A stretch of 64,000 bases of DNA from Prado023 sp963747335 (GTDB lineage Bacteria > Actinomycetota > Actinomycetes > S36-B12 > CAIYMF01). The notes beneath the pieces are model-generated. The model saw nothing but the letters and a program-made list of their open reading frames with translations, had not been told where the DNA came from and made no database searches. A program made the translations under genes and the position numbers. Below are positions 43,901 to 54,698 of the stretch, in pieces. Within the stretch, counting starts at the first letter, position 1; each line of letters begins with the position of its first letter. The stretch is taken from NCBI GenBank assembly GCA_963747335.1, contig CAVVEV010000005.1, positions 62,001 to 126,000 of the forward strand. The letters are read 5' to 3'.

Positions 43901-46900
43901 ATCGTCGCCGACATGACCGGCTACCCCGCCGAGCTGCTCGACCTGGACCTCGACCTCGAGGCCGACCTCGGCGTCGACACCGTCAAGCAGGCCGAGGTCT
44001 TCGCCGCCGTCCGCGACCGGTTCAACGTCGAACGCGACGAGAACCTCGCAACTGCGCGACTTCCCCACCCTCACCCACGTCATCGGCTGGGTCCGCGACA
44101 AGACCGGCATCCAACCCGTGGCCGCGGCAGCCAGCCCTTCTGCTGTCGAAACCGACGGTGCGAACGTCGGAATCGTCAGCACAACGCCGACGACCACCGC
44201 CGCACCCGCCCCCGCCGGTGACGAGGTCACCGACGCCGTGGTCACCATCGTCGCCGACATGACCGGCTACCCCGCCGAGCTGCTCGACCTGGACCTCGAC
44301 CTCGAGGCCGACCTCGGCGTCGACACCGTCAAGCAGGCCGAGGTCTTCGCCGCCGTCCGCGACCGGTTCAACGTCGAACGCGACGAGAACCTCCAACTGC
44401 GCGACTTCCCCACCCTCACCCACGTCATCGGCTGGGTCCGCGACAAGACCGGCATCCAACCCGTCGCCGTTGCGCCGGCGGGCGAGGCCGCCCCCACTGC
44501 CGAAGTCGCGCCGGCAACTCCGGCAGCGACGTCCGCCTCCGTGGCCGCACCCGCGTTCGTCGGCGACTTCGCCGCCGTCGATGCACTGCCCCGGCGGGTT
44601 CCGGTCCCGGCCCTGCGCCCCGACCTGGGTGACTGCATCCCCACCGGCGTGAACCTCGGCGAGGGAGCACGGATCCTGGTCGTCCTCGACGAGGGCGGCG
44701 TGGGCAAGGCCCTGGTCAAGAAGCTGACCGGCCTGGGTGGCGACGTCCTGCCGGTCGAGGCTGCCACGCCGACCGACGACCTGCTCACCGCGGTGGCGAG
44801 CTGGACCACCGAGTCGCCGCTGACCGGCGTCTTCTGGCTGCCCGCACTCGACGACGAGGGGTCGACCAGCGACATGGATATTGCGGGGTGGCGCGAGGCG
44901 CTGCGCCGGCGTGTGGTCGCGCTGCACGCCCTGTTCCACCAGGTCATCGACGACAAGCCGTTCCTGGTCACCGGCTCCCGCCTCGGCGGGCAGCACGGAT
45001 ACGGTGCGACTGGCGCCACGGCCCCCCTGGGCGGCACGGTGGTCGGCTTCGCGAAGTCCTACAAGCGCGAGCGGGCCGAAGTCCTGGTCAAGGCTGTGGA
45101 CTTCCCCGCCAGCCGCAAGACGGCAGCCCTGGCTGACACGTTGATCGCTGAGGCGCTGGCCGATCCGGGCTGCGTGGAGATCGGACACCTGGACGACCAC
45201 CGTTGGGGCGTTGGGCTGAGCACCCAGCCGTTCCCCCTCTCTGAGGCACCCCTTCCCGGTGCGATGGAGCTGGGCAGCGACTCGGTGTTCCTGATCACCG
45301 GTGCCGCCGGCAGCATCGTGTCGGCGATCACCGCCGACCTCGCGAAGGCCTCGGGTGGCACGTTCCACCTGCTGGACCTCGCCGCAGCCCCCGACACCAA
45401 CGACCCGGAGCTGCAGCGCTACCTGAATGACCCGGACAGCATGAAGCCACTCCTGGCCGAGCAGATCACCGCCCGCGGCGAGAAGGCGACCCCGGTGCTC
45501 ATCGAGAGGGAGCTGGCGCGATTCGAGCGGCAGGCCTCCGCACTCACGGCGATCGAGGCCGTCACGGCAGCGGGCGGGACGGCGCACTACCACTGCGTCG
45601 ACCTGCGCGACGGCGAGGCTGTCGCGGCGATCGTTGCCCAGATCCGCGAGGCGCACGGTCGCATCGACGTCCTGCTGCACGCGGCCGGGCTGGAGATCAG
45701 CAAGGGCCTGGCGAAGAAGGAGCGCGCGGAGTTCGAGCTCGTCTTCGGCGTCAAGGCCGACGGCTGGTTCAACCTCATGAGTGCAGCCGGTGACATGCCC
45801 ATCGGCGCCACGGTCGCGTTCAGCTCCGTGGCCGGCCGGTTCGGCAATGCTGGCCAGACCGACTACGCCGCAGCCAACGACCTGCTGTGCAAGATCGCCA
45901 GCAGCATGCGCCGGACCCGCCCCGACACCCACGCAATCGCGCTGGACTGGACGGCGTGGGGTGGCATCGGGATGGCCACCCGCGGCTCGATCCCGAAGAT
46001 CATGGAGGCCGCCGGTGTCCAGATGCTGCCCCCGCAGGCGGGCATCGCCTGGATCCGTCGTGAGGCTCACCAGCGGCGTTCCCGCGGGCGAGGTCGTGGT
46101 GGCCGGGACGCTGGGCATGATGGCTGCCGAGTTCGACCCGGCCGGCGGAGTGGACCCTGCAGCGTTCGCCGAGGCGTGCGCCCAGGCAGGCCCGATGGTC
46201 GGCGAGGTCGTGCGCGACAGCGTCAACCATGGGATCACCGTGCACACCACCCTGGACCCGAGGGAGCAGCCGTTCCTCGACGACCACCGCAGTGATCGGG
46301 TGACTGCCCTGCTCCCCGCCGTCATGGGCATCGAGGGCATGGTCGAGACAGCGCGCCTGCTTGCGCCGAACTGGTCGCTGGCCGCCGTCGAGGACGTCGA
46401 CTTCCACGCCGCGCTGAAGTTCTTCCGCGACGAGCCGCGCACGATCGAGATCACCGCCCTGGTGCGTCCCGATGGGGACGACCTGCTCGCGGAGTGCCGG
46501 ATCGAGGCCGAGCGCCAGCTCCCCGGATCGGACGCCCCCACGCGGACGACGCACTTCACCGGACTGGTGCGACTCACCCGCTCAGCACCTGACGGCGAGC
46601 ACCAGGACCCGCCCGTCCGCCAGGGAGACGAGGTCTCGGGAGACGACATCTACGCGGCGTTCTTCCACGGTCCGGCCTATCAGGTGATCGACACCGCATG
46701 GCGCGACGGGGATCGCCCAGCAGGCCTTCTCGCCTCCGACCTCCCGGCGAACCACACCCCGAGTGACCAGCCCACCCAGGCGGCCCCCCGCCTGATCGAG
46801 CTGTGCTTCCAGGTCGCCGGGCTCTGGGAGATCGGCCGCGAGGGCCGGATGGCGCTGCCCACGCACGTGACCCGCGCGGTCGTGCTGGGGTCAGCCGGTG

Positions 46901-47079
46901 AGGCGTCCGAGGGCCCGTTGATGGTGACCGCGCAGCAGGGCCCCGACGGGTTCGACTGCGTCGTCACGGATGCGGCGGGCTCGGTGCTGGTCCGACTCGA
47001 GGGCTACCGCACCGTGACACTGCCCCAGCCGCTGCCCGATGATGTGCAGGCACCCATCCGCGCCGTGATGGCGGACTGA
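37917..47079 (+). CDS. iterative type I fatty acid/polyketide megasynthase, KS-AT-KS-ACP x5-KR-DH (three frame breaks)
   Basis: About 3,050 residues when three breaks are bridged (40,840-40,860; 44,048; 46,064). KS1 (1-475) has Cys216 in TTDAACASA, His in EAHGTSTRVG and NIGHLKAAAG. The malonyl-type AT (610-930) has GQGSQYVNM, GHSLGEYGAL and SHAFHTQ. KS2 (from 41,030) has Cys in NAACASTTQA and His in HAMGAG, but HETYTPARGG replaces HGTGT. Five carrier domains follow, each with LGVDTVKQAEVFA. KR has ITGAAGSIV and FSSVAGRFGNAGQTDYAA. DH has a hot dog with FLDDHRSDRV. There is no ER or thioesterase. An Ala/Pro linker continues across the first break, so one polypeptide is likelier than two (the alternative start is ATG 40,898). 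The layout resembles PfaA/PfaC of PUFA synthases. Confidence 0.85.
42850..43518 (+). repeat. first two carrier (ACP) domains, divergent copies
   Basis: Two carrier domains with pantetheine-site codons ACC (Thr) at 42,968-42,970 and 43,295-43,297. They are separated by Ala/Pro linkers (AAAAAAPAAPAQPAAPA type). They encode the same TGYP-ELLD-DLDLEADLG core as the later copies but differ at more positions, so they have not been homogenised recently. Confidence 0.75.
43522..44466 (+). repeat. three nearly identical 345-base carrier-domain repeats
   Basis: Copies 3, 4 and 5 are offset by 345 and 346 bases (pantetheine-site ACC at 43,634, 43,979 and 44,325). Copies 4 and 5 agree at almost every base, including a lower-GC linker (SAVETDGANVGIVSTTP) that occurs after copies 3 and 4. 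The extra base in copy 4 (AACCTCGCAACTG against AACCTCCAACTG in copy 5) breaks the frame. Copy number in the genome may differ from what is assembled. Confidence 0.85.
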
Positions 47080-47131
47080 CACCACCATGGGCGCACCACG
47101 TCGGGGCAAGAGGGCACCAGAGGTAGAACAG

Positions 47132-50100
47132 GTGGCAGTCGTGAAGGTCGAAGTACCGGTGTTGGTCGACACGACCGGGCGCACGTGGGCCCTGCCCTCC
47201 TGCCGGTCGCTCACCGGGGCCGACCTGGCGCCCGGGTCGCTCGTGGAGAGCCCCGCCCTCGACCCGACCTCCGCGGAGGTCGCCGCCCCGGTCGCCATCG
47301 CAGCTGCCCAGGGCCGTCCCGGACGCCACGACGTGGCGCTTGCTGTCACCGTGGATCCGGCCCTCTCGGCCGCCCCGGACGACTCACCTGCCGTCAGCCC
47401 GCTGGGTGGCTGGGCCCTGTCCGAGGAACTGCTCGCGATCGATCTGAGCGTGGTGGGCGACGGTGAGCCCCCGGCCGCCTCCGGCCACGCGATCGAGGCC
47501 CGCCTCTTCGCGGCAGAGGCCCCCGAGGGTGCGCCTGTGGTGCACCTGCGTCCCGCCGCGCGGTCCAGGGATTCGGGTCGTCGACCATGCCCCCGTGGGC
47601 GCTGCCATCGGCTCCGGCGTTGCCCTGCGCATCATCGCCCACGGTCATGACCGTGCCACCGCCCTGGCCCGGCTGCGCCACGCCCTGAACGACTGTGCGG
47701 TCGTGGTCGCCAACGCCTCAAGCAACCGCAGCGCCGTGATCGCTGCCGTCGCAGCGGAGATCGGCGCCGCGCCTGCGCGGGTCCGGCCCGAGTCCGACCC
47801 GGTGGCCGTCCTGGTCTCCGCGGTCCGCGCCAGCGACTCCCAGCGCGAGACCCAGCGTGCGGCCTTCCATGCGCGGGCAGCGCGTGGCCGTCCGGAGCCG
47901 GTCGATGCGTCGGGGGTGCCCACGACCCTCACCTACGACGGACAGCAGTACGCCCTGCGGGTCTTCCAGACCGGGCCACACACCTACCGCATCGACTCCG
48001 GGGAGGCCGTGGCCGAGGTCGTCATCGATCGGGCCAACGACTTCGAGTGGACCGTGACCGCCGCAGGTCGGGATCGGCACGTCGTCATCGCCTCGCATGG
48101 GACAGGCTGCCTGCTGGAGATCGACGGGATCGCCCACCGCGTCGACCGCGACGAGGGCATCGCCGTGCGCGCGCAGTGGCCGGCGCTCATCGTGTCGGTC
48201 GCCGTCGACCCCGGTCAGGAGGTGGCCGAGGGAGACCCGCTGGTCATCGCTGAGGCGATGAAGATGGAGTCCACCCTCAGGGCGCCCTTCGCGGGCACGA
48301 TCACCTCGGTGGAGGTGCTGCCCAACGAGCAGGTGGATGCCGGCGCCCCACTGGTGCTCATCCGCCCTGCGACCCGCGGCGACGCGGAGACGACCGCCCA
48401 GCCGACCAATGGGTCGCGGGTGAGCTTCGCCGGCATGGCCCTGTCCGACACGTCGGGGCGGCCGCCGTTCGAGCGGGTCTACACCGCACTTCGCGGCTAC
48501 CTGCTCGGCTACGAGCTCGACCCCGCCTCCCTCACCGCGCTCCTGGCCGAGCAGCGCTCCTTCGCCAACCGCGCGAGCGCCGGGGACACCAAGCTTCTGG
48601 CCGCAGAGGACGGCTTCCTGGACCTGTTCACCGACCTCGGGCTGCTCTGGCAGTCCGAGCGTGAGGGCGGGGCCCAGTCCGACCTCGGCGTGACCACCGC
48701 CCGCGAGTACCTCCTGGGCTACATCCAGTGGCTGGACCCCGACCGCGTCGGTCTGCCGGCCCAGATGCGTCGCCGTCTGGCCCGCGTCCTTGCCCGCTAC
48801 GGCGTCTCGGACCTGCACCGCAACCCGGACCTGGAGCAGGCCGTCGTGCTGCTGTTCGGCTCGCAGGCGCGGCGCCCACAGCTGGCCCGGGTGGTGACCG
48901 GGATCCTCGAGCGTCGGCTGCGCTACCGCGACCGCATCCTGCCGTTCGTCGACGACTCGGCGCGCACGCGCTACGACCGCCTGACCGCCTCCACGCAGGG
49001 GCAGTTGGAGTCCGTGGCCGACCTGTCCCGTGATGCTCGGTTCCGGTTCATCGACGAGCCCGTGGTGGAGGCCGGTCGCGCCCAGACCCAGGCACGCATG
49101 GAGGCCCACCTCGATGCGCTGGCCGAGGACCCCAACCGCCCCGAGCGCGCAGAGCGCATCGCGGCCCTGGTGGACGCGCCCCAGCCGATGCGCAAGCTGC
49201 TCCTGCGCCGGCGCATGGCCACGGCCGACAAGGACCTGCAGGCCGCGCTCCTCGAGGTCCGTGCACGACGCTGGTACCGAACCCGCCCGATCCGCGACCT
49301 GAGGGTCGAGGAGGTCGCCGGGGTCATGCTCTGCCACGCCGACTACGACTTCGAGGGCCGCTCGATCCACGTGGTCCTCGCATTCACGCCGTTCTCCGAC
49401 ATCAGTGCGGTGGGCTCGGCTGTGGCCGCCCACCTGGCCGACGTTGATCCGGGCCGGAACCCGGTCATCGACGTCATGACCTGGCGCCCCGACAGCCACC
49501 CGAGCGGTGACGACCTCTCGAGGGAGATCGCCGAGCAGGTCGCCCGATGGGAGATCGGCCGGCGACTCTGGCGCCTGGACGTGACGGTGTCGAGCCTCGG
49601 TGCCGACGTCGATCCGGAGAACCAGACCCAGTACTTCACGTTCCGCACCGGCGACGACGGGGGGCTGGCCGAGGACCACTTCTACCGCAACCTGCACCCG
49701 ATGCTGGCCAAGCGCCTGGAGCTGTGGCGCCTCGAGAACTTCGACCTGACGCGCCTGCCCTCCATGGAGGACGTGTACCTGTTCCACGGCGTGGCCCGGG
49801 ACAACCCCAAGGACCATCGCCTGTTCGCGCTGGCCGAGGTCCGCGACATGACAGTGGTCCCCGACTCCCGCGGTGGAGCCCCCGGCTACCCGACCCTGGA
49901 ACGGATGGGCCTGCAGGCGATCATCGCCATGCGCCGCGCCCGGGCCACCTTCCCGGAGCGGGGCCGCCCGCAGGCCAACCGGATCACGCTCTTCGTGCGC
50001 CCACCCTGGACCGTGCCGCAGGAGCACTGGTCGGACCTGGCGGAGATGATGATCCCGTTGGCAGGGGGCGCCGGCCTGGAGCTGGTCGTGCTGCGCACCC

Positions 50101-51962
50101 TGATGCCCCAGCCCGACGGAACCCTGAGACCCACGGTGTTCAACGTCGACGGCATCATCACCCGCGCCATCACGGTCACCGAGGAGCCGGTGCGCGACGA
50201 CATCGTCCGCCCGCTCACCGCGTACCGGCAGAAGGTGCTGACCGCACAACGGTTCGGCGTGCCCTACCCGTTCGAGATCCTGCGGATGTTCGCCCCTCAG
50301 CCCGGCACCGTGGGCAAGTTCCTCCCCGCGCACTTCGTCGAGCACGACCTGGACGAGTCGGGCGAGGTCCTGGTCCCGGTCATGCGGGAGCCCGGGCTCA
50401 ACAGCTCCAACCTCGTCGTCGGACTGCTGACCACCTACACGGAGGCCTACCCGGAGGGCATGACCCGCGTGATCATGCTGTCCGACCCGACACGCGGGCT
50501 GGGCAATCTCGCGGAGCCCGAGTGCCGGATCGTGAACGCGGCCCTGGCCCTGGCTGCCGGCATGGGCGTGCCCGTCGAGTGGTTCGCAGTCTCCTCCGGT
50601 GCGCTGATCTCGATGGAGTCCGGCACCGAGAACATGGACTGGATCGCGCTCACACTGCGCCGGATCATCGAGTTCACGCAGGCCGGTGGCGAGATCAACA
50701 TCGTGGTGACCGGGATCAACGTCGGCGGCCAGCCGTACTGGAACGCCGAGGCGACAATGCTGCTGCACACCCGCGGAATCCTGATCATGACCCCGGGCAG
50801 TTCGATGGTGCTCACCGGCAAGCAGGCGCTGGACTTCTCCGGTGGCGTCTCCGCCGATGACAACTCCGGCATCGGCGGCTATGAGCGGGTGATGGGACCC
50901 AACGGCCAGGCGCAGTACTGGGCGCCCTCGCTGGCGGACGCCTGCGAGTTGCTCCTGCACCACTACGAGTACACGTACGTGAAGCCCGGCGAGCGGTTCC
51001 CGCGGCGGATCGCCACGACCGACCCGGCCAACCGCGACGTCCGGCCATTCCCACATGCGGCCGTCCCCGACTGTGACTTCATGGTCGTCGGCGACGTGTT
51101 CTCCGCGGAGAAGAACCCGGAGCGCAAGAAGCCCTTCGACGTGCGCTCGGTCATGCGCTCGGTCACCGACCAGGATTGCGCGCCGTTGGAGCGCTGGCAG
51201 CGCTGGCGCGGCGGTGAGAACTCCGTGGTCTGGGACGCACGCGTCGGCGGCATCAGCGTCTGCATGCTTGGTCTGGAGTCCCGACCGATCCCACGCCGGG
51301 GGTTCGTCCCCGCCGACGGCCCGCCGTCGTGGACGTCGGGGACGTTGTTCCCCCAGGCATCGCGCAAGACTGCCCGCGCGGTGACCGCAGCGAGCGGCAA
51401 CCGCCCGTTGGTCGTGCTGGCGAACCTGTCCGGGTTCGACGGGTCACCGGAGTCGATGCGGCACTGGCAGCTGGAGTACGGCGCGGAGATCGGTCGCGCG
51501 GTCACCAACTTCAAGGGCCCGATCGTCTTCGTGGTGATCTCGCGCTACCACGGGGGTGCGTTCGTGGTGTTCTCCAAGGCCCTGAACCCCCAGATGGAGG
51601 TCGTGGCGGTGGAGGGGTCGTACGCGTCGGTGATCGGCGGCGCCCCGGCGGCGGCCACGGTGTTCGCACGTGAGGTCCGCGGACGAGTGGAGGCCGACCC
51701 CAGGGTGGTCGCAGCCAAGAAGTTGCTGGCCGGAACCACCGGCGCCGAGGCGACCGAGCGGCGCGCACGCCTGGCCGAGATCACCGAGCAGGTGCGCTCG
51801 GAGAAGCTCGGGGAGGCTGCCGGCGAGTTCGACGCGGTGCACACCATCGACCGGGCGCTGGAGATGGGATCGGTCGACCGGATCATCTCCGCCGCAGACC
51901 TGCGCCCCTACGTCATCGACGCCCTCGAGCGCGGCATGGCCAAGGAGGAGCCCGGCGAGTAG
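47132..51962 (+). CDS. eukaryote-type multidomain acyl-CoA carboxylase without an ATP-grasp domain (one frame break)
   Basis: About 1,609 residues. The first 110 residues match nothing I recognise. A biotin carboxylase C-terminal piece follows (SGHAIEARLFAAE, then VALRIIAHGHDRATALARL). The biotinyl domain has the acceptor Lys in EAMKMES (about 377). The central region (about 420-930) carries LELWRLENFDLTRLP, typical of eukaryotic ACC. A full carboxyltransferase (about 950-1,600) includes GVPYPFEIL, MRVIML-like MTRVIML and FKGPIVFVV. It would make malonyl- or methylmalonyl-CoA for the synthase. The ATP-grasp half of biotin carboxylase is missing, so a partner subunit is needed. One break is near 47,560. 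Starts GTG 47,132 (AGAGG upstream), GTG 47,141 and ATG 47,087 are all possible. Confidence 0.82.
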
Positions 51963-52110
51963 GCGGTCCACGGATCGATCCGGATCTCGGATGATTCGCC
52001 GTCGCAAGAGCGGGCGGATTCACCCGGGGATCGGACCACGCGATGGCGGATCGATCGAGAGGCGCGGGATAGTGGGGGCGGCGGGGGGCTGGGCGGCTGG
52101 GTGGCTGGGG

Positions 52111-52887
52111 TCAGTCGACCAGCGGGTGGGTCACCCAGGAGTGGATGGCTTCGGCCCGGGACAGATCGGCTGAGCCGGGGAGCTCCTGCGGTGGATCGTC
52201 CAGGCCACTTGCCGCGACCATGGTGAGCAGGAACACGCCGTCCCGGCGCCACCAGCCCGGGAACCGCCTGTCCCCGGATGCCACTGTCAGGCGCTGCCAC
52301 CCATCGGCTCGCCCGGCCCGGGCTCCGGCCCCGGCGCTGATGCCAGCAGGGTCCTCGAGGACCACCTCGACCGTTCGCGTGTCGGCGCGCAATCCGGTGC
52401 GCAGCACCTTCAGCGCGCTCTCCTTGGCCGACCAGATCAGGTTGGCCGCGGCGTCGTGGCCATCAGGACCGGGTGCGCTGGCGACGACAGCCTGCTCGGC
52501 GGTGGTCAGGAAGTCGCTGACGAAGCCGTCGCTGCGCGGCTCGACGATCTCCAGGTCGACCCCCACCGCGCCCAGGTCCGGCCCGACCAAGCAGACCGCC
52601 CAACCGGCGCGGTCGGTCAGGGAGATGTCCAGGCCGAGTGTCTGGCCGTCCACCTCGACGTAGGGCGCACCCGTCATCCGATTGAGCACCCCGATCCGCC
52701 CGAGGCTGGCCGGATCGTCGGCGAGCCCGACGGACGCGGCCACCGCGCACTTGCCGGCGTACCGGCGCACGAGGTACTCGTTGCGCCGCTTGGTGAACCG
52801 CATCGAGGCAGCCCGCGCGGCCTCGCGCCCGGTCAGCCACACCTGACCGGCCGGCACCTGCGACTCGCCGCGCACCAGCCACTGCAT
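52111..52887 (-). CDS. Sfp-type 4'-phosphopantetheinyl transferase
   Basis: 258 residues, the two-lobe Sfp size. The family motifs are LGLDISLTDRAGWA, VGVDLEIVEPRSD (Mg2+ ligands) and IWSAKESALKVLRTG (WxxKEAxxK). It moves phosphopantetheine from CoA onto carrier domains in the cytoplasm, and the natural target is the five-carrier megasynthase that ends 5 kb away. It converges on the carboxylase gene across 148 bases and diverges from the amylase gene with 100 bases between. Because the carriers have Thr at the attachment site, its acceptor residue preference is of special interest. Confidence 0.87.
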   Translation of the reverse strand: MQWLVRGESQVPAGQVWLTGREAARAASMRFTKRRNEYLVRRYAGKCAVAASVGLADDPASLGRIGVLNRMTGAPYVEVDGQTLGLDISLTDRAGWAVCLVGPDLGAVGVDLEIVEPRSDGFVSDFLTTAEQAVVASAPGPDGHDAAANLIWSAKESALKVLRTGLRADTRTVEVVLEDPAGISAGAGARAGRADGWQRLTVASGDRRFPGWWRRDGVFLLTMVAASGLDDPPQELPGSADLSRAEAIHSWVTHPLVD

Positions 52888-52987
52888 CTGGTCAGGGTAG
52901 CCGCCATACCGCGACTTCGACCGTCGTCGTGCGACGATCAAGCATGACCGCCGAGACCTGGCCCGCGACGTTGGGCGGCGACCAGCG

Positions 52988-54450
52988 ATGACCGGGGTGA
53001 TGCTCCAGGCGTTCCACTGGTACCTGCCCCAGGGCGGGACCCTCTGGCGCGAGGTCGGTGCCGCGGCACCCGATCTGGCTGCTGCCGGGTTCACGGCGGT
53101 CTGGCTGCCGCCGGCATACAAGGGTCACGTCGGCGGGTACGACGTGGGCTACGGGGTCTACGACATGTACGACCTCGGCGAGTTCGACCAGAAGGGCACC
53201 ATCCCGACCAAGTACGGCACTCGCGACCAGTACCTCGCCGCGATCGGCGCCCTGCAGGCGTCCGGCGTGGCGGTCTACGCCGACATCGTCTGGAACCACC
53301 GGCTCGGCGGCGACGGCTCCGAGGTGATCCGGGCCACCCCGCACTCGACGCACGACCGCAGCCGCCCCTCCGGCCCGACCCGCGAGGTGGAGGTGTGGAC
53401 CCGATTCGACTTCGCCGGCCGCGCCGGCGCGTACGACACCCGGACGCTGGACCACCGGCACTTCGACGCCGTCGACTTCGACGAGCGGCGCCCCGACGAC
53501 TGGGACACGATCTACCTGTTCGAGGGCAAGGCCTTCGACGACCATGTCGCCAACGAGTTCGGCAACTACGCCTACCTGATGGGCTGCGACGTCGACCAGT
53601 CCAACCCCGAGGTCCAGGCCATGACGATCGACTGGGGCACGTGGTACCTGGACACCACCGGGGTGGACGGCCTGCGCCTGGACGCCGTCAAGCACATCCC
53701 GGCCTGGGTGCTGCCGATCTACCTCGACGCCCTGCGTGCGCACTCCGGGCGGGCGATCCCCGTCGTCGCCGAGTACTGGAGCGCCGACCTCCGGGCCCTC
53801 CAGTGGTTCCTGGCCGCCGTGGGCGACCGGATGATGCTGTTCGACGTGCCGCTGCACTTCGCGTTCCACCGGGCGGGGCTGGAGGGCAACGGGTTCGACC
53901 TGCGCACGATCTTCGAGGGGTCCCTTGTTGGCGCCCGTCACGACATGGCGGTGACGTTCGTCGACAACCACGACTCGCAGCCGATGCAGGCCCTCGAGTC
54001 GACGGTCGCCGACTGGTTCAAGCCTCTGGCCTACGCCCTGATCCTGCTGCGCCGCGAGGGATTCCCGTGCGTGTTCCACGCCGACTACTACGGCGCGGCC
54101 TACACCGAGCAGCGCTGGGGAGAGGAGCCCGTCGACGTCGAGATGGCCTCGTACCGGCACGTTCCTGGACGTCTGCCTGGGCCTGCGGCGCGACCTCGGC
54201 GACGCCGATCAGGTCGATGCGTTCGACCACTCCAACGTGATCGGATGGATCCGTCGCGCACCGGGACTCGCAGTGGTGGTCCTGATGAGCAACGGCGGGC
54301 CGGGGGCGCAGGTGTTCGACACGGGGCACCCGCACGCCGACTTCACCGACGGGACCGGGGCGATCCCCGGGACCCTCACCGACCGACGCGCACGGGAGGG
54401 CGGAGTTCCACTGCCAGGGGCGCGGGGTGTCGATCTGGGTCAGCCGCTGA
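52988..54450 (+). CDS. amyA: cytoplasmic alpha-amylase, GH13_5-like (two frame breaks)
   Basis: About 486 residues after correction, with no signal peptide. It begins MLQAFHWYLPQGG, a hallmark of the GH13_5 cytoplasmic amylases (AmyA). Catalytic sites: nucleophile Asp in GLRLDAVKHIPAW, acid/base Glu in VVAEYWSADL, and the transition-state Asp in FVDNHDSQPMQ. Likely substrates are glycogen or maltodextrins, in line with malQ and the GH13 alpha-glucosidase here. Breaks are single extra C bases near 54,154 (GTACGG to GTACCGG) and 54,383. The protein then ends FHCQGRGVSIWVSR before TGA at 54,448-54,450. Confidence 0.87.
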
Positions 54451-54484
54451 GGCAGAAGCAGGCCGGGCAGGCGAGGCGGCGACC

Positions 54485-54698
54485 TCAGTCCCTCGAACGA
54501 GAGCGGCGCCACTGCCAGGCCCCCGGGGCCACGAGCCCCAGGGCGAGCAGCACCAGGGCGAGGATCTCGTTGCCGGAGCGGTAGACGAGGTTCAGCAGCA
54601 GCAGGTAGACAACGATCACGACCAGGCGCGCCGACCGACCGCCACGTCCAGGTCACCCGTCGCGGGGGCATCTCCTCCGGTGACGACATCGGGTTCAC
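54485..54698 (-). CDS. small membrane protein (one frame break)
   Basis: About 70 residues after correction. It begins at GTG 54,698 with a charged stretch (NPMSSPEEMPPRRVTWTW). It then has one strongly hydrophobic segment (RLVVIVVYLLLLNLVY), a short turn (RSGNE), a second (ILALVLLALGLVAPGAW) and a basic end (QWRRSRSRD). The hydrophobic part is in a different frame from the start; one extra base near 54,637 explains it. The GTG overlaps the stop of the upstream gene (GTGA), a sign of translational coupling. Function is unknown. Confidence 0.5.

Noticed and set aside
42850..44466. Minisatellite, CRISPR array or mobile repeat in the repetitive region
   Set aside because: The repeat unit is a translated carrier domain with conserved reading; spacers and inverted ends of a mobile element are absent.
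51963..52110. Strong terminator between the carboxylase and phosphopantetheinyl transferase genes
   Set aside because: The G-rich stretch (GGGGGCTGGGCGGCTGGG) looks suggestive, but I could not find a clean inverted repeat.
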